NCBI GenBank assembly: GCA_964483045.1
Contig: CAYZZK010000008.1
Span: 1 to 18,830, forward strand
DNA length: 18,830 nucleotides
Reading direction: 5' to 3'
From: JBBTYG01 sp964483045
GTDB taxonomy: Bacteria > Patescibacteriota > Minisyncoccia > UBA6257 > 2-01-FULL-56-20
A program made the translations under genes and the position numbers. The notes under the pieces were generated by a model. That model had not been told where the DNA came from. It saw only the letters and a list, made by a program, of their open reading frames with translations, and did no database searches. Shown here piece after piece: positions 7,366 through 14,063 of the stretch (the stretch's first letter is position 1; each line of letters starts with the position of its first letter).

Positions 7366-8433
7366 ATGAAGCCGATTTATCCTGCGGGCGCATATCTTCT
7401 CTATAAGCCCGAATTTGCGGAACATAAAGATATTCAATATTTGACGGGGTTCAAGGGAACGACCGCCGTTTTCCTGCAGACGAAAAAGGGTGAGTTTCTT
7501 ATCGTTGATCAACGATATCGGGAAGCGGTTGGAGGGCAAGTTAATAAGGGAATTAAAGCGGTTGTACTTTCAGCGAGTGAATCGGCATTTGAGCGGATAG
7601 ATGAAATACTCAAAAAAGAAAAGATTCGGAGGGCTGCAATCGAGGAATATACCCCGATTGGTTTTGTTGAGCGGCTAAAGAAAGAAATGAAAGGTATCCA
7701 CTTTGTGACGGTTTCGGGGCTTGTACAGAATCTCCGGGCGCGGAAAACAGAAAAAGAAATTGGATTAATTGAGAGCGCGCAAAAAATTACCGCCAAAATA
7801 TTCAACAAAGTTCTCGGAGGCATTCGCCCGGGCAAGCAGACGGAGCTTGATCTTGCGCGACTCATTCGAGAAGAAGCATTTAAATTCGGCGCAGACGACA
7901 TGAGTTTCCCGCCAATCGTTGCTTTCGGCACAAACTCCGCGAGTCCACATCATGCTTCGAGTGCGCAGAAAATTGGAACGAATGGGCCATTGCTCATAGA
8001 TTTTGGTATAAAGTATAGCGGTTACTGTTCAGATTTTACGCGAACGACTTGGGTTGGGAAGTCGCCGTCGAACGAATTTGCGGCAGCGTATGAAACTGTC
8101 CTTCGTGCGCAAGAGGAGGGGATTCGTGCCCTTCGACAAGCTCGAGGTAAACTTGCAAAAGATATTGACGCAGCAGTAAGAAAAATAATTGACGGGTCTC
8201 CATTTAAAGGCCATTTTATTCATGGCACTGGACATGGCGTTGGGCTTGAAATTCACGAAAAGCCAAGCATAAGTGCAGGATCAAAAGATATTTTGCGCGG
8301 CAATGAAGTGGTGACGATCGAGCCCGGCGTGTATCTTCCAAAAAAGTTCGGCATACGGATTGAAGATGTCGTGGTTAATGGCAAAAATTCCCGCGTGCTG
8401 GCTAAAACAGATAAAAAGCTATTAAGATTATAG
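7366..8433 (+). CDS. M24B-family metallopeptidase (Xaa-Pro aminopeptidase/dipeptidase-like)
   Basis: 355 aa, about the length of PepQ-type enzymes. A short creatinase-like N-terminal domain (residues 1 to about 120) precedes the pita-bread catalytic domain. Metal ligands are visible: Asp212 (LLIDFG), Asp223 (CSDFT), His290 (HGTGHGVG), Glu319 (VVTIEPG) and Glu333 (GIRIEDVVV), with His297 in IHEKP as the expected catalytic histidine. The enzyme would cleave X-Pro bonds in peptides in the cytoplasm with two metal ions (Mn, Co or Zn). It sits 58 nt after paralogue A and 12 nt before paralogue B, inside the run of paralogues and clearly co-oriented. A copy of the TTCGACAAGCTC repeat lies within the coding sequence (ALRQARGK). 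All key residues are present, so it should be active. PepP versus PepQ specificity cannot be decided. Confidence 0.93.
   Translation: MKPIYPAGAYLLYKPEFAEHKDIQYLTGFKGTTAVFLQTKKGEFLIVDQRYREAVGGQVNKGIKAVVLSASESAFERIDEILKKEKIRRAAIEEYTPIGFVERLKKEMKGIHFVTVSGLVQNLRARKTEKEIGLIESAQKITAKIFNKVLGGIRPGKQTELDLARLIREEAFKFGADDMSFPPIVAFGTNSASPHHASSAQKIGTNGPLLIDFGIKYSGYCSDFTRTTWVGKSPSNEFAAAYETVLRAQEEGIRALRQARGKLAKDIDAAVRKIIDGSPFKGHFIHGTGHGVGLEIHEKPSISAGSKDILRGNEVVTIEPGVYLPKKFGIRIEDVVVNGKNSRVLAKTDKKLLRL
8129..8147 (+). repeat. Short dispersed repeat (core TTCGACAAGCTC), copy 2, inside the M24 gene
   Basis: CCCTTCGACAAGCTCGAGG, in frame, encoding ALRQARG in the helix between the two metal-binding halves of the peptidase. 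Confidence 0.6.
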
Positions 8434-8445
8434 AACAACGAACTG

Positions 8446-10275
8446 ATGCCAACTGAAACGCGAAGTTGCCAAAGTTGTAAAAACGAGTTCGTTATCGAGC
8501 CTGACGATTTTTCTTTTTATGAAAAGCTGCAAGTTCCGGTTCCGACCTGGTGTCCCGAATGCCGTTTTCAGCGCCGACTCTCCTTCGCCAACGAGCGGCA
8601 TCTCTATAAAAATACCTGCGGTTTCTGCGGCAAAAGCATGATCGCGATGTATCCGCCCGGCACGAAGTTCCCTGTGTACTGTCTTGAGTGCTATCGCGGC
8701 GATAAATGGGATCCGTTTTCGTTCGGCGAACCGTACGACTTTACTCGGCCGTTTTTCGAGCAGTTCAAAGAACTTAAGCTCCGAGTGCCGCGAGCAGCGT
8801 TCGTGCAGCAGGGAGACACGCTTGGTTCCGAATATTGCAACCGTGCAAGCTATAACAAAAATTGCTATTTCATCGTGCGCGCGAACTACAATGAAGATTG
8901 CTTTTACTCATATGTTCTTTCTGAATCGCAAGACTGCATGGATTGTTTCAATGTGGACAAGTCGCAACTTTGCTATGAGTGCGTTGATTGTATCGGGTGT
9001 TACAATCTCGAGTACTCGCAGGAATGTAGGCAATGCAGGGATTCCAAATTTCTTTTCGATTGTCGCAACTGCTCGAACTGCATCGGCTGCATCGGTTTGC
9101 GAAACAAGCAGTATTACATTTTGAACCGGCCGTACACCAAAGAAGAATATGAAGGAAAGCTCGATGAGTTGAATTTAGCAACGAGAAAAGGAACCGAGGC
9201 ATTCGCGCCAAAATTTAAAAAGTTACTCATGGAATTTATCCGAGAAGCGCTCATCGAAACTAATTGCACGAACGTTTCTGGTAATTGGCTTACGGACTGT
9301 AGGAATGTGAAAGAATCTTATCAAAGCAGAGGAGTGGAAGATGGAAAAAATCTTCTTATGGTATTCAATTCAAAAGATTGCATGGACTATTCCTACTGGG
9401 GACGTAACTGCGAACTTATCTACGAAACCGGAAACTGCGGTTATGATTGCTCTCGCATCCGTTTTGTGAACGAATGCTGGAACGCATGCCATGATCTGAC
9501 ATACTGCGACAATTGCTATTCGTCTTCCAACCTCTTTGGTTGCGTTGGACTCAAAAGCCAAGAGTATGCGATTTTAAATGTTAAATACCCAAAAGCGGAA
9601 TACGGCCGCACGGTTCAAAAAATCATCGAGCACATGAACTCGATGCCATACGCCGACGCAAAGGGAAGAGAATACCGCTTCGGCGAATTTTTCCCGACCG
9701 AACTTTCCACTTCTGCTTACAATACAACCGTAGCTCAAGAGCATTTCCCGCTTACCAAAAAAGAAGCGTTTGCAGAGGGATACGCGTGGGAAAATAAACA
9801 AGAAAAAGAATATGCGCCGACAAAAAGCTGGAAAGAATTGCCAGAGGATATTGCTTCCGTGCCGGACAATATAACGAAAGAAATAATTTTGTGCCGCGCT
9901 TGGGATGAGAGCGGAAATCGCGCTACAGAAGAACATAATTGCACAAAAGCATTTCGAATTACGCCTAACGAACTCGAATTTTATAAACGGATGAATATCC
10001 CACTTCCGCAAAAGTGTCCAAACACTAGACATTTTGAGCGATTCAAAAAGCGCACCCCGCTTCGTCTCTGGAAGCGGAATTGTAATTGCACTGGTGAAAC
10101 TTCGGCAGACAAAAGGCATAAAAACACCTTCTCGCATTTCCATGGCTCAAACCGCTGTCCCAATGAATTTGAAACCTCCTATCCGTCCGACCCGCGCACC
10201 GCCGAAGGCTTCGGCGAGGCGAGTCGGCCGGAGATCGTATATTGTGAACAATGTTATCAGGCGGAAGTGGCATAA
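8446..10275 (+). CDS. Cysteine-rich double zinc-ribbon family protein, paralogue B
   Basis: 609 aa, about 42 cysteines, the longest and most cysteine-rich complete copy. The N-terminal module is canonical (Cys 8/11, 36/39, 58/61, 79/82). The first core includes CMDC, CYECVDCIGCY and CRNCSNCIGC (Cys 206-215), then LRNKQYYILNRPYTKEEY. The second core ends NLFGCVGLKSQEYAILN. YRFGEFFPTELS corresponds to the conserved YGEFFP block. The C-terminal module is the longer type: the third cysteine pair is split by an insertion containing FHGSNRCPNEFETSY, and the second pair is damaged (CPNT instead of CPNC). There are 11 extra residues (around AEGFGEAS) before the final CEQC, encoded by the palindrome at 10201. 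It starts 12 nt after the M24 gene without a Shine-Dalgarno. Function unknown; cytoplasmic metal-binding protein is the best reading. Confidence 0.9.
   Translation: MPTETRSCQSCKNEFVIEPDDFSFYEKLQVPVPTWCPECRFQRRLSFANERHLYKNTCGFCGKSMIAMYPPGTKFPVYCLECYRGDKWDPFSFGEPYDFTRPFFEQFKELKLRVPRAAFVQQGDTLGSEYCNRASYNKNCYFIVRANYNEDCFYSYVLSESQDCMDCFNVDKSQLCYECVDCIGCYNLEYSQECRQCRDSKFLFDCRNCSNCIGCIGLRNKQYYILNRPYTKEEYEGKLDELNLATRKGTEAFAPKFKKLLMEFIREALIETNCTNVSGNWLTDCRNVKESYQSRGVEDGKNLLMVFNSKDCMDYSYWGRNCELIYETGNCGYDCSRIRFVNECWNACHDLTYCDNCYSSSNLFGCVGLKSQEYAILNVKYPKAEYGRTVQKIIEHMNSMPYADAKGREYRFGEFFPTELSTSAYNTTVAQEHFPLTKKEAFAEGYAWENKQEKEYAPTKSWKELPEDIASVPDNITKEIILCRAWDESGNRATEEHNCTKAFRITPNELEFYKRMNIPLPQKCPNTRHFERFKKRTPLRLWKRNCNCTGETSADKRHKNTFSHFHGSNRCPNEFETSYPSDPRTAEGFGEASRPEIVYCEQCYQAEVA
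10201..10215 (+). repeat. Palindromic in-frame insertion element in paralogue B
   Basis: GCCGAAG-G-CTTCGGC, followed by GAGGCGAGTCGGCCGGAGAT. This continuation matches paralogue A at 7248-7267 apart from one base. It adds 11 residues before the last CxxC, exactly the same size as in A. Confidence 0.75.
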
Positions 10276-10291
10276 ATAAGAGACAAGCGAC

Positions 10292-12073
10292 ATGAAACAA
10301 GAAACAAAGAATTGCCAAAACTGCAAAACCGAGTTTGTCATTGAGCCGGAGGACTTCGATTTCTATAAAAAAATCAACGTCCCGCCGCCGACTCGATGCC
10401 GCGAATGCCGGCTGCAGCGCCGCATGGCATACAGAAACGAACGCTCGCTCTACAAACGGAAATGCGACGCGCCGGGGCACGCAGAGGAACTGGTTTCGGT
10501 GTTTTCTCCGGACAAAAAAGACTGTGTCTACGACCATAAAACATGGTGGGGGGATTCTTGGGATGCTTTGAGTTATGGCAGAGGTATAGATTTCGAAAAG
10601 CCGTTTATGACACAGGTGCGCGACCTCTGGCGCGAGGTACCGGATATCGCGGTGCTGAACATCAACCCGGTAAATAGTGATTACTGCAACATCACCGAAG
10701 GGAATAAAAATTGCTATCTGGTGATTGGCGGAGATTTCAATGAAAATGTCTTGTATTCGACCTTCATTTTTAACAGCAAAGATAGCATGGATACGCATTG
10801 GGTTTCCAAAAGCGAGCTCAATTACGAAACGATAGATTGCCTGCAATGCTCGCGCCTGCGTTTCAGCCGTTACTGCGAGGGATGCTTCGATTCCGCATTC
10901 CTGCTAAATTGTAAAAACTGTTCCAATTGTTTCGGATGCGTCAACTTGGTCAATAAGTCCTATCACATATGGAATGTTCCGTACTCAAAGGAAGAATACG
11001 CGAAAAAACTTTCTGAAATAAATTTGGGGAGCCACGAAACAGTCTCAAAAATCAAAAAAGAATTTGCCGAGGCGTCGCTCAAATATCCCCGGAAATTCGC
11101 CCGCGTGCTGCGGACAACAAACTCCACGGGCGATAATCTCGAAGGAGTCAAAAACTGCAAATGGTCATTCGAAGTTTTCGGCGGAGCGGAAGATTGCTCG
11201 TATATCTGGCTTGCGTATTCCAGCGTTAAAAACTGCGTGGATGTCGACCACTTCGGCCTCAACTCGGAAAATTCCTACGAATGCTCAACGATTTATCCGG
11301 GCAACAAAGTATTTTTCTCTAAATACATTTTCTCGTCGCATGACGTGCAATATTCGTACAACTGCCACGGGTCGTCAAACCTCTTCGGCTGCGTCGGCCT
11401 TCGTAATAAGAAATTTTGCATTTTGAACAAGCAATATTCCGAGCAAGAATACCGAGAAACCGTGGAAAAACTTATAAAACATATGAACGATATGCCATAC
11501 GCTGACAAAAATGGGCAAACGTATGCATACGGTGAATTTTTCCCGACGGACTTATCGCCTTTTTGCTACAACGAAACCATTGCGCAGGAATATTTCCCGC
11601 TCACAAAAGAAAATGCGACAGCAAATGGATACGCATGGAAAGATTCGGGAGAACGGAAGTATTCCGTCACAGTGAATCCGGAAAACTTGCCTGACACGAT
11701 AGAAAAGGCCACTGATTCAATTGTCCAAGAAGTCATTGGCTGCGCCCACAAAGGAGCTTGCAGTGAGCAATGTACGACTGCTTTCAAAATTATCGAACCG
11801 GAACTTCAGTTCTACAGAAAAATGAATTTGCCGCTTCCGCGCCTATGCCCAAACTGCAGATACTATGAGCGAATCAAACAGCGCAATCCGTTGAAATTGT
11901 GGAACAGGAAATGCGAGTGTACCGGCAAACAATCAAAAGCCGGAATATATGAAAATGCTGCGACGCATTTCCACGGTGAAAATTCTTGCCCGAACGAAGT
12001 CGAAACTTCGTATGCCCCCGAGAGGCCGGAAGTCATATATTGCGAACAATGCTACCATGCAGAAATTGCCTAA
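10292..12073 (+). CDS. Cysteine-rich double zinc-ribbon family protein, paralogue C
   Basis: 593 aa, about 34 cysteines. The first two CxxC pairs of the N-terminal module are intact (Cys 8/11, 36/39). The third and fourth pairs have changed: CDAPGH replaces CxxC and DCVYDH replaces VYCxxC. This gives a possible alternative ligand set Cys58, His63, Cys78, His82. The first core carries CKNCSNCFGC (Cys 207-216). The second core ends CHGSSNLFGCVGLRNKKFCILN. The C-terminal module has a split third pair with FHGENSCPNEVETSYAPERPE. It lacks the palindromic insertion: Cys to Cys spacing before the last pair is the canonical 17 residues. It starts 16 nt after paralogue B and ends one base before paralogue D, so translation of C and D is probably coupled. 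Confidence 0.9.
   Translation: MKQETKNCQNCKTEFVIEPEDFDFYKKINVPPPTRCRECRLQRRMAYRNERSLYKRKCDAPGHAEELVSVFSPDKKDCVYDHKTWWGDSWDALSYGRGIDFEKPFMTQVRDLWREVPDIAVLNINPVNSDYCNITEGNKNCYLVIGGDFNENVLYSTFIFNSKDSMDTHWVSKSELNYETIDCLQCSRLRFSRYCEGCFDSAFLLNCKNCSNCFGCVNLVNKSYHIWNVPYSKEEYAKKLSEINLGSHETVSKIKKEFAEASLKYPRKFARVLRTTNSTGDNLEGVKNCKWSFEVFGGAEDCSYIWLAYSSVKNCVDVDHFGLNSENSYECSTIYPGNKVFFSKYIFSSHDVQYSYNCHGSSNLFGCVGLRNKKFCILNKQYSEQEYRETVEKLIKHMNDMPYADKNGQTYAYGEFFPTDLSPFCYNETIAQEYFPLTKENATANGYAWKDSGERKYSVTVNPENLPDTIEKATDSIVQEVIGCAHKGACSEQCTTAFKIIEPELQFYRKMNLPLPRLCPNCRYYERIKQRNPLKLWNRKCECTGKQSKAGIYENAATHFHGENSCPNEVETSYAPERPEVIYCEQCYHAEIA
11966..11998 (+). repeat. 33-nt block identical to 13749-13781 (paralogue C copy)
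   Basis: This stretch, coding for the FHGENSCPNE region of the C-terminal module, is identical at the DNA level in paralogues C and D. The flanking coding DNA has diverged at many synonymous positions. Confidence 0.8.
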
Positions 12074-12074
12074 C

Positions 12075-13856
12075 ATGAATTCAGAAACAAAAATCTGCCA
12101 GAATTGTAAAAGCGAATTCGTCATTGAACCCGAAGATTTTGATTTTTATAAAAAGATGTCCGTTCCTCCGCCGACCTGGTGCCCGGAATGTAGACTTGTG
12201 CGACGGCTTGTGTGGCGCAATGAACGATCGCTCCATAAACGAATATGCGAGCTATGTAAAAAAACAACTTTGGCTGTATATTCTGAACAAGTCCCAATAA
12301 AAGTTTACTGTAATGAGTGCTGGTGGTCGGATAAATGGGACGCCTTGAAATATGGCGTTGATTTTGATCCGTCACAACCATTTCTGGAACAACTCTTCGA
12401 CTTGATGCACCGTGTTCCAGCAGTGAGCCGTTTTGGACTCTACGCAAGCCTGGTGAATTCTGAATATACAAATATGGTTAGCTACTTGAAAAATTGCTAC
12501 TTGATAACTCATAGCGATTTTAACGAAGATTGTGCCTACGGCAGTAATGTCACCAATTCTAAAGATTGCATGGATACCTATTTAATCGATAAATGCGAAT
12601 CGTGCTATGAAATTATAAATTGCCGGGAATGTTACCAAGCATTCTTTTCAATTGATTGCAGCGGATGCCACAGTGTTTTTTTCAGCAGGAACTGCATTGG
12701 ATGTAGCGACTGCTTTGGATGCACTAATCTCCGCAACAAAAAATATCACATTTTTAACCAGGCATACACCAAAGAAGAGTATAAAAAGAAGGTAAATGAA
12801 TTATACCCGTCAACAATTCAAAAACTAAAAGCCGTGGATGCAGAATCAAACAAGTCGCAGAGATACTATCCTCAAAAATTTATGCATGAACGCCATAACT
12901 CCAATGTCTCAGGAGACTATATCTATAATTCCAAAAACGTTAAGGACTCATTCATCGCGGCAAAATTGCAAGATTCAAAATTCTGCATGCTCGTAACTCC
13001 GGGGGAAGGAATGGCATCGGATTGCTACGATTTCACGCATTTCGGCGTAGATTCTGAATTGTTATATGAATCTCTAATGGGCGGACGATATTCACGAGTC
13101 CGTTTTTGCTGGTTTAACCCCGGTGGACGCGATATGGAGTACAGTATGTGGTGCGTTGATGGTAAAAACTTATTTGGTTGTGTTGGCATCAAAAAGAATC
13201 AGTATTGTATTTTAAACAAATCGTATTCAAAAGAAGGGTTTGAGATTCTTCGGGGAAAAATTATTGCGCAAATGAACGAGAAGCCCTACGTTGATAAAAA
13301 AGGAGGGGTGTATAGATATGGCGAATTTTTCCCACCAGAAAAAAGTCCCTTTGGATATAACGAAACTGCACATATTTATTTCCCGCTCTCAAAAGAGGAA
13401 ATAGTTAACAGGGGATATAACTGGTGCGAGCCGGATGAGCGGGCATACGCGATAACAAAAAAGGGCGATCAAATTCCTGACAGTTTTGAATTTCAAGATT
13501 CCGTTAAAGACGAAATACTAGGATGCGAACACGATGGCAAATGCGATCATAATTGCTCTTTAGCCTTTCGTTTTGTTCCTTATGAGCTCGGTTTTTATAA
13601 AAAGAACAAATTGCCACTTCCACGCTTATGTCCCAATTGCCGACATGCAAAGCGAGTCGAGAAAACAAACTCACCACGTTTTCAAAAGCGGTCGTGTATG
13701 TGTCTAGGAAAAACCACTAAAAACAATTTATATGCAAACATCGCCTCTCATTTCCACGGTGAAAATTCTTGCCCGAACGAATTTGAAACTTCGTATGCTC
13801 CAGAACGGCCGGAAATTGTCTATTGCGAAAGTTGCTATCAAAGCGAGGTAGCATGA
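12075..13856 (+). CDS. Cysteine-rich double zinc-ribbon family protein, paralogue D
   Basis: 593 aa from the ATG at 12075. The open frame extends upstream to 11949, but that part overlaps paralogue C and is not family-like; the MNSETKICQNCK start matches the siblings. About 38 cysteines. The N-terminal module is complete (CQNC, CPEC, CELC, CNEC). The first core has CESCYEIINCRECY and CIGCSDCFGC (Cys 207-216). The second core ends NLFGCVGIKKNQYCILN. YRYGEFFP and SPFGYNET follow. The C-terminal module has CEHDGKCDHNC, CPNC, the split third pair, FHGENSC and the final CESC. The gene ends with TGA, the last of the A-D run. There is no signal peptide. Function unknown. Confidence 0.9.
   Translation: MNSETKICQNCKSEFVIEPEDFDFYKKMSVPPPTWCPECRLVRRLVWRNERSLHKRICELCKKTTLAVYSEQVPIKVYCNECWWSDKWDALKYGVDFDPSQPFLEQLFDLMHRVPAVSRFGLYASLVNSEYTNMVSYLKNCYLITHSDFNEDCAYGSNVTNSKDCMDTYLIDKCESCYEIINCRECYQAFFSIDCSGCHSVFFSRNCIGCSDCFGCTNLRNKKYHIFNQAYTKEEYKKKVNELYPSTIQKLKAVDAESNKSQRYYPQKFMHERHNSNVSGDYIYNSKNVKDSFIAAKLQDSKFCMLVTPGEGMASDCYDFTHFGVDSELLYESLMGGRYSRVRFCWFNPGGRDMEYSMWCVDGKNLFGCVGIKKNQYCILNKSYSKEGFEILRGKIIAQMNEKPYVDKKGGVYRYGEFFPPEKSPFGYNETAHIYFPLSKEEIVNRGYNWCEPDERAYAITKKGDQIPDSFEFQDSVKDEILGCEHDGKCDHNCSLAFRFVPYELGFYKKNKLPLPRLCPNCRHAKRVEKTNSPRFQKRSCMCLGKTTKNNLYANIASHFHGENSCPNEFETSYAPERPEIVYCESCYQSEVA
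13749..13781 (+). repeat. 33-nt block identical to 11966-11998 (paralogue D copy)
   Basis: Partner of the block in paralogue C, about 1.78 kb away. It is consistent with recent gene conversion or selection on this segment. Confidence 0.8.
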
Positions 13857-13887
13857 GGCAAAAACCTCGTTTTCCAGTGGAAAAAAG

Positions 13888-13934
13888 TTATCCACAGCCC
13901 CACCGCTTGACAAAAGTTTATGGGGGAGTATATT
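13888..13934 (+). promoter_or_regulatory. Strong promoter with upstream DnaA-box-like TTATCCACA
   Basis: TTGACA (13907-13912), a 16-bp spacer and TATATT (13929-13934). A perfect TTATCCACA lies at 13888-13896, ten bases before the -35. The same arrangement (TTTTCCACA, then TTGACG) occurs at 440-461. Transcription should start near 13940, at the small RNA described next. Confidence 0.75.
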
Positions 13935-13939
13935 AAACT

Positions 13940-14013
13940 GGTAATCAACCACGCGGAAGATTACGCAAGTTAATTGAGACCCTAGCTTTTTGCGAAAGGT
14001 CTCTTTTTATTTT
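13940..14013 (+). ncRNA. Candidate small RNA or attenuator leader upstream of paralogue E
   Basis: From the predicted start to the end of the T-run, about 70 nt contain no ATG-initiated ORF. They fold as two hairpins: GTAATC (13941-13946) with GATTAC (13959-13964), and the terminator stem 13976-13981/13998-14003. An alternative GCG/CGC pairing (13952-13954/13964-13966) could compete with the first stem. It may be a free-standing small RNA, or a leader whose termination controls paralogue E, which starts 51 nt downstream. I recognise no known RNA family. Confidence 0.5.
13976..14013 (+). terminator. Rho-independent terminator before paralogue E
   Basis: GAGACC (13976-13981) pairs with GGTCTC (13998-14003), with an additional CTTT/AAAG inner pairing possible, followed by TTTTTATTTT (14004-14013). 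Confidence 0.8.
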
Positions 14014-14063
14014 CGCTAAAAAATGCTGGCATGTTTATCAAGAAGTAGATAAGATGTTGGATA

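Noticed and set aside
10043..10846. 267-aa minus-strand open frame across paralogues B and C
   Set aside because: Covers the junction of two clear family genes and has no recognisable domain.
11949..12074. Longer N-terminus for paralogue D
   Set aside because: The extra 42 residues are paralogue C read in another frame; sibling proteins start at the equivalent of 12075.
13888..13896. Replication origin suggested by the DnaA box
   Set aside because: Only one perfect box, no cluster of boxes, no AT-rich unwinding region and no dnaA/dnaN neighbours.
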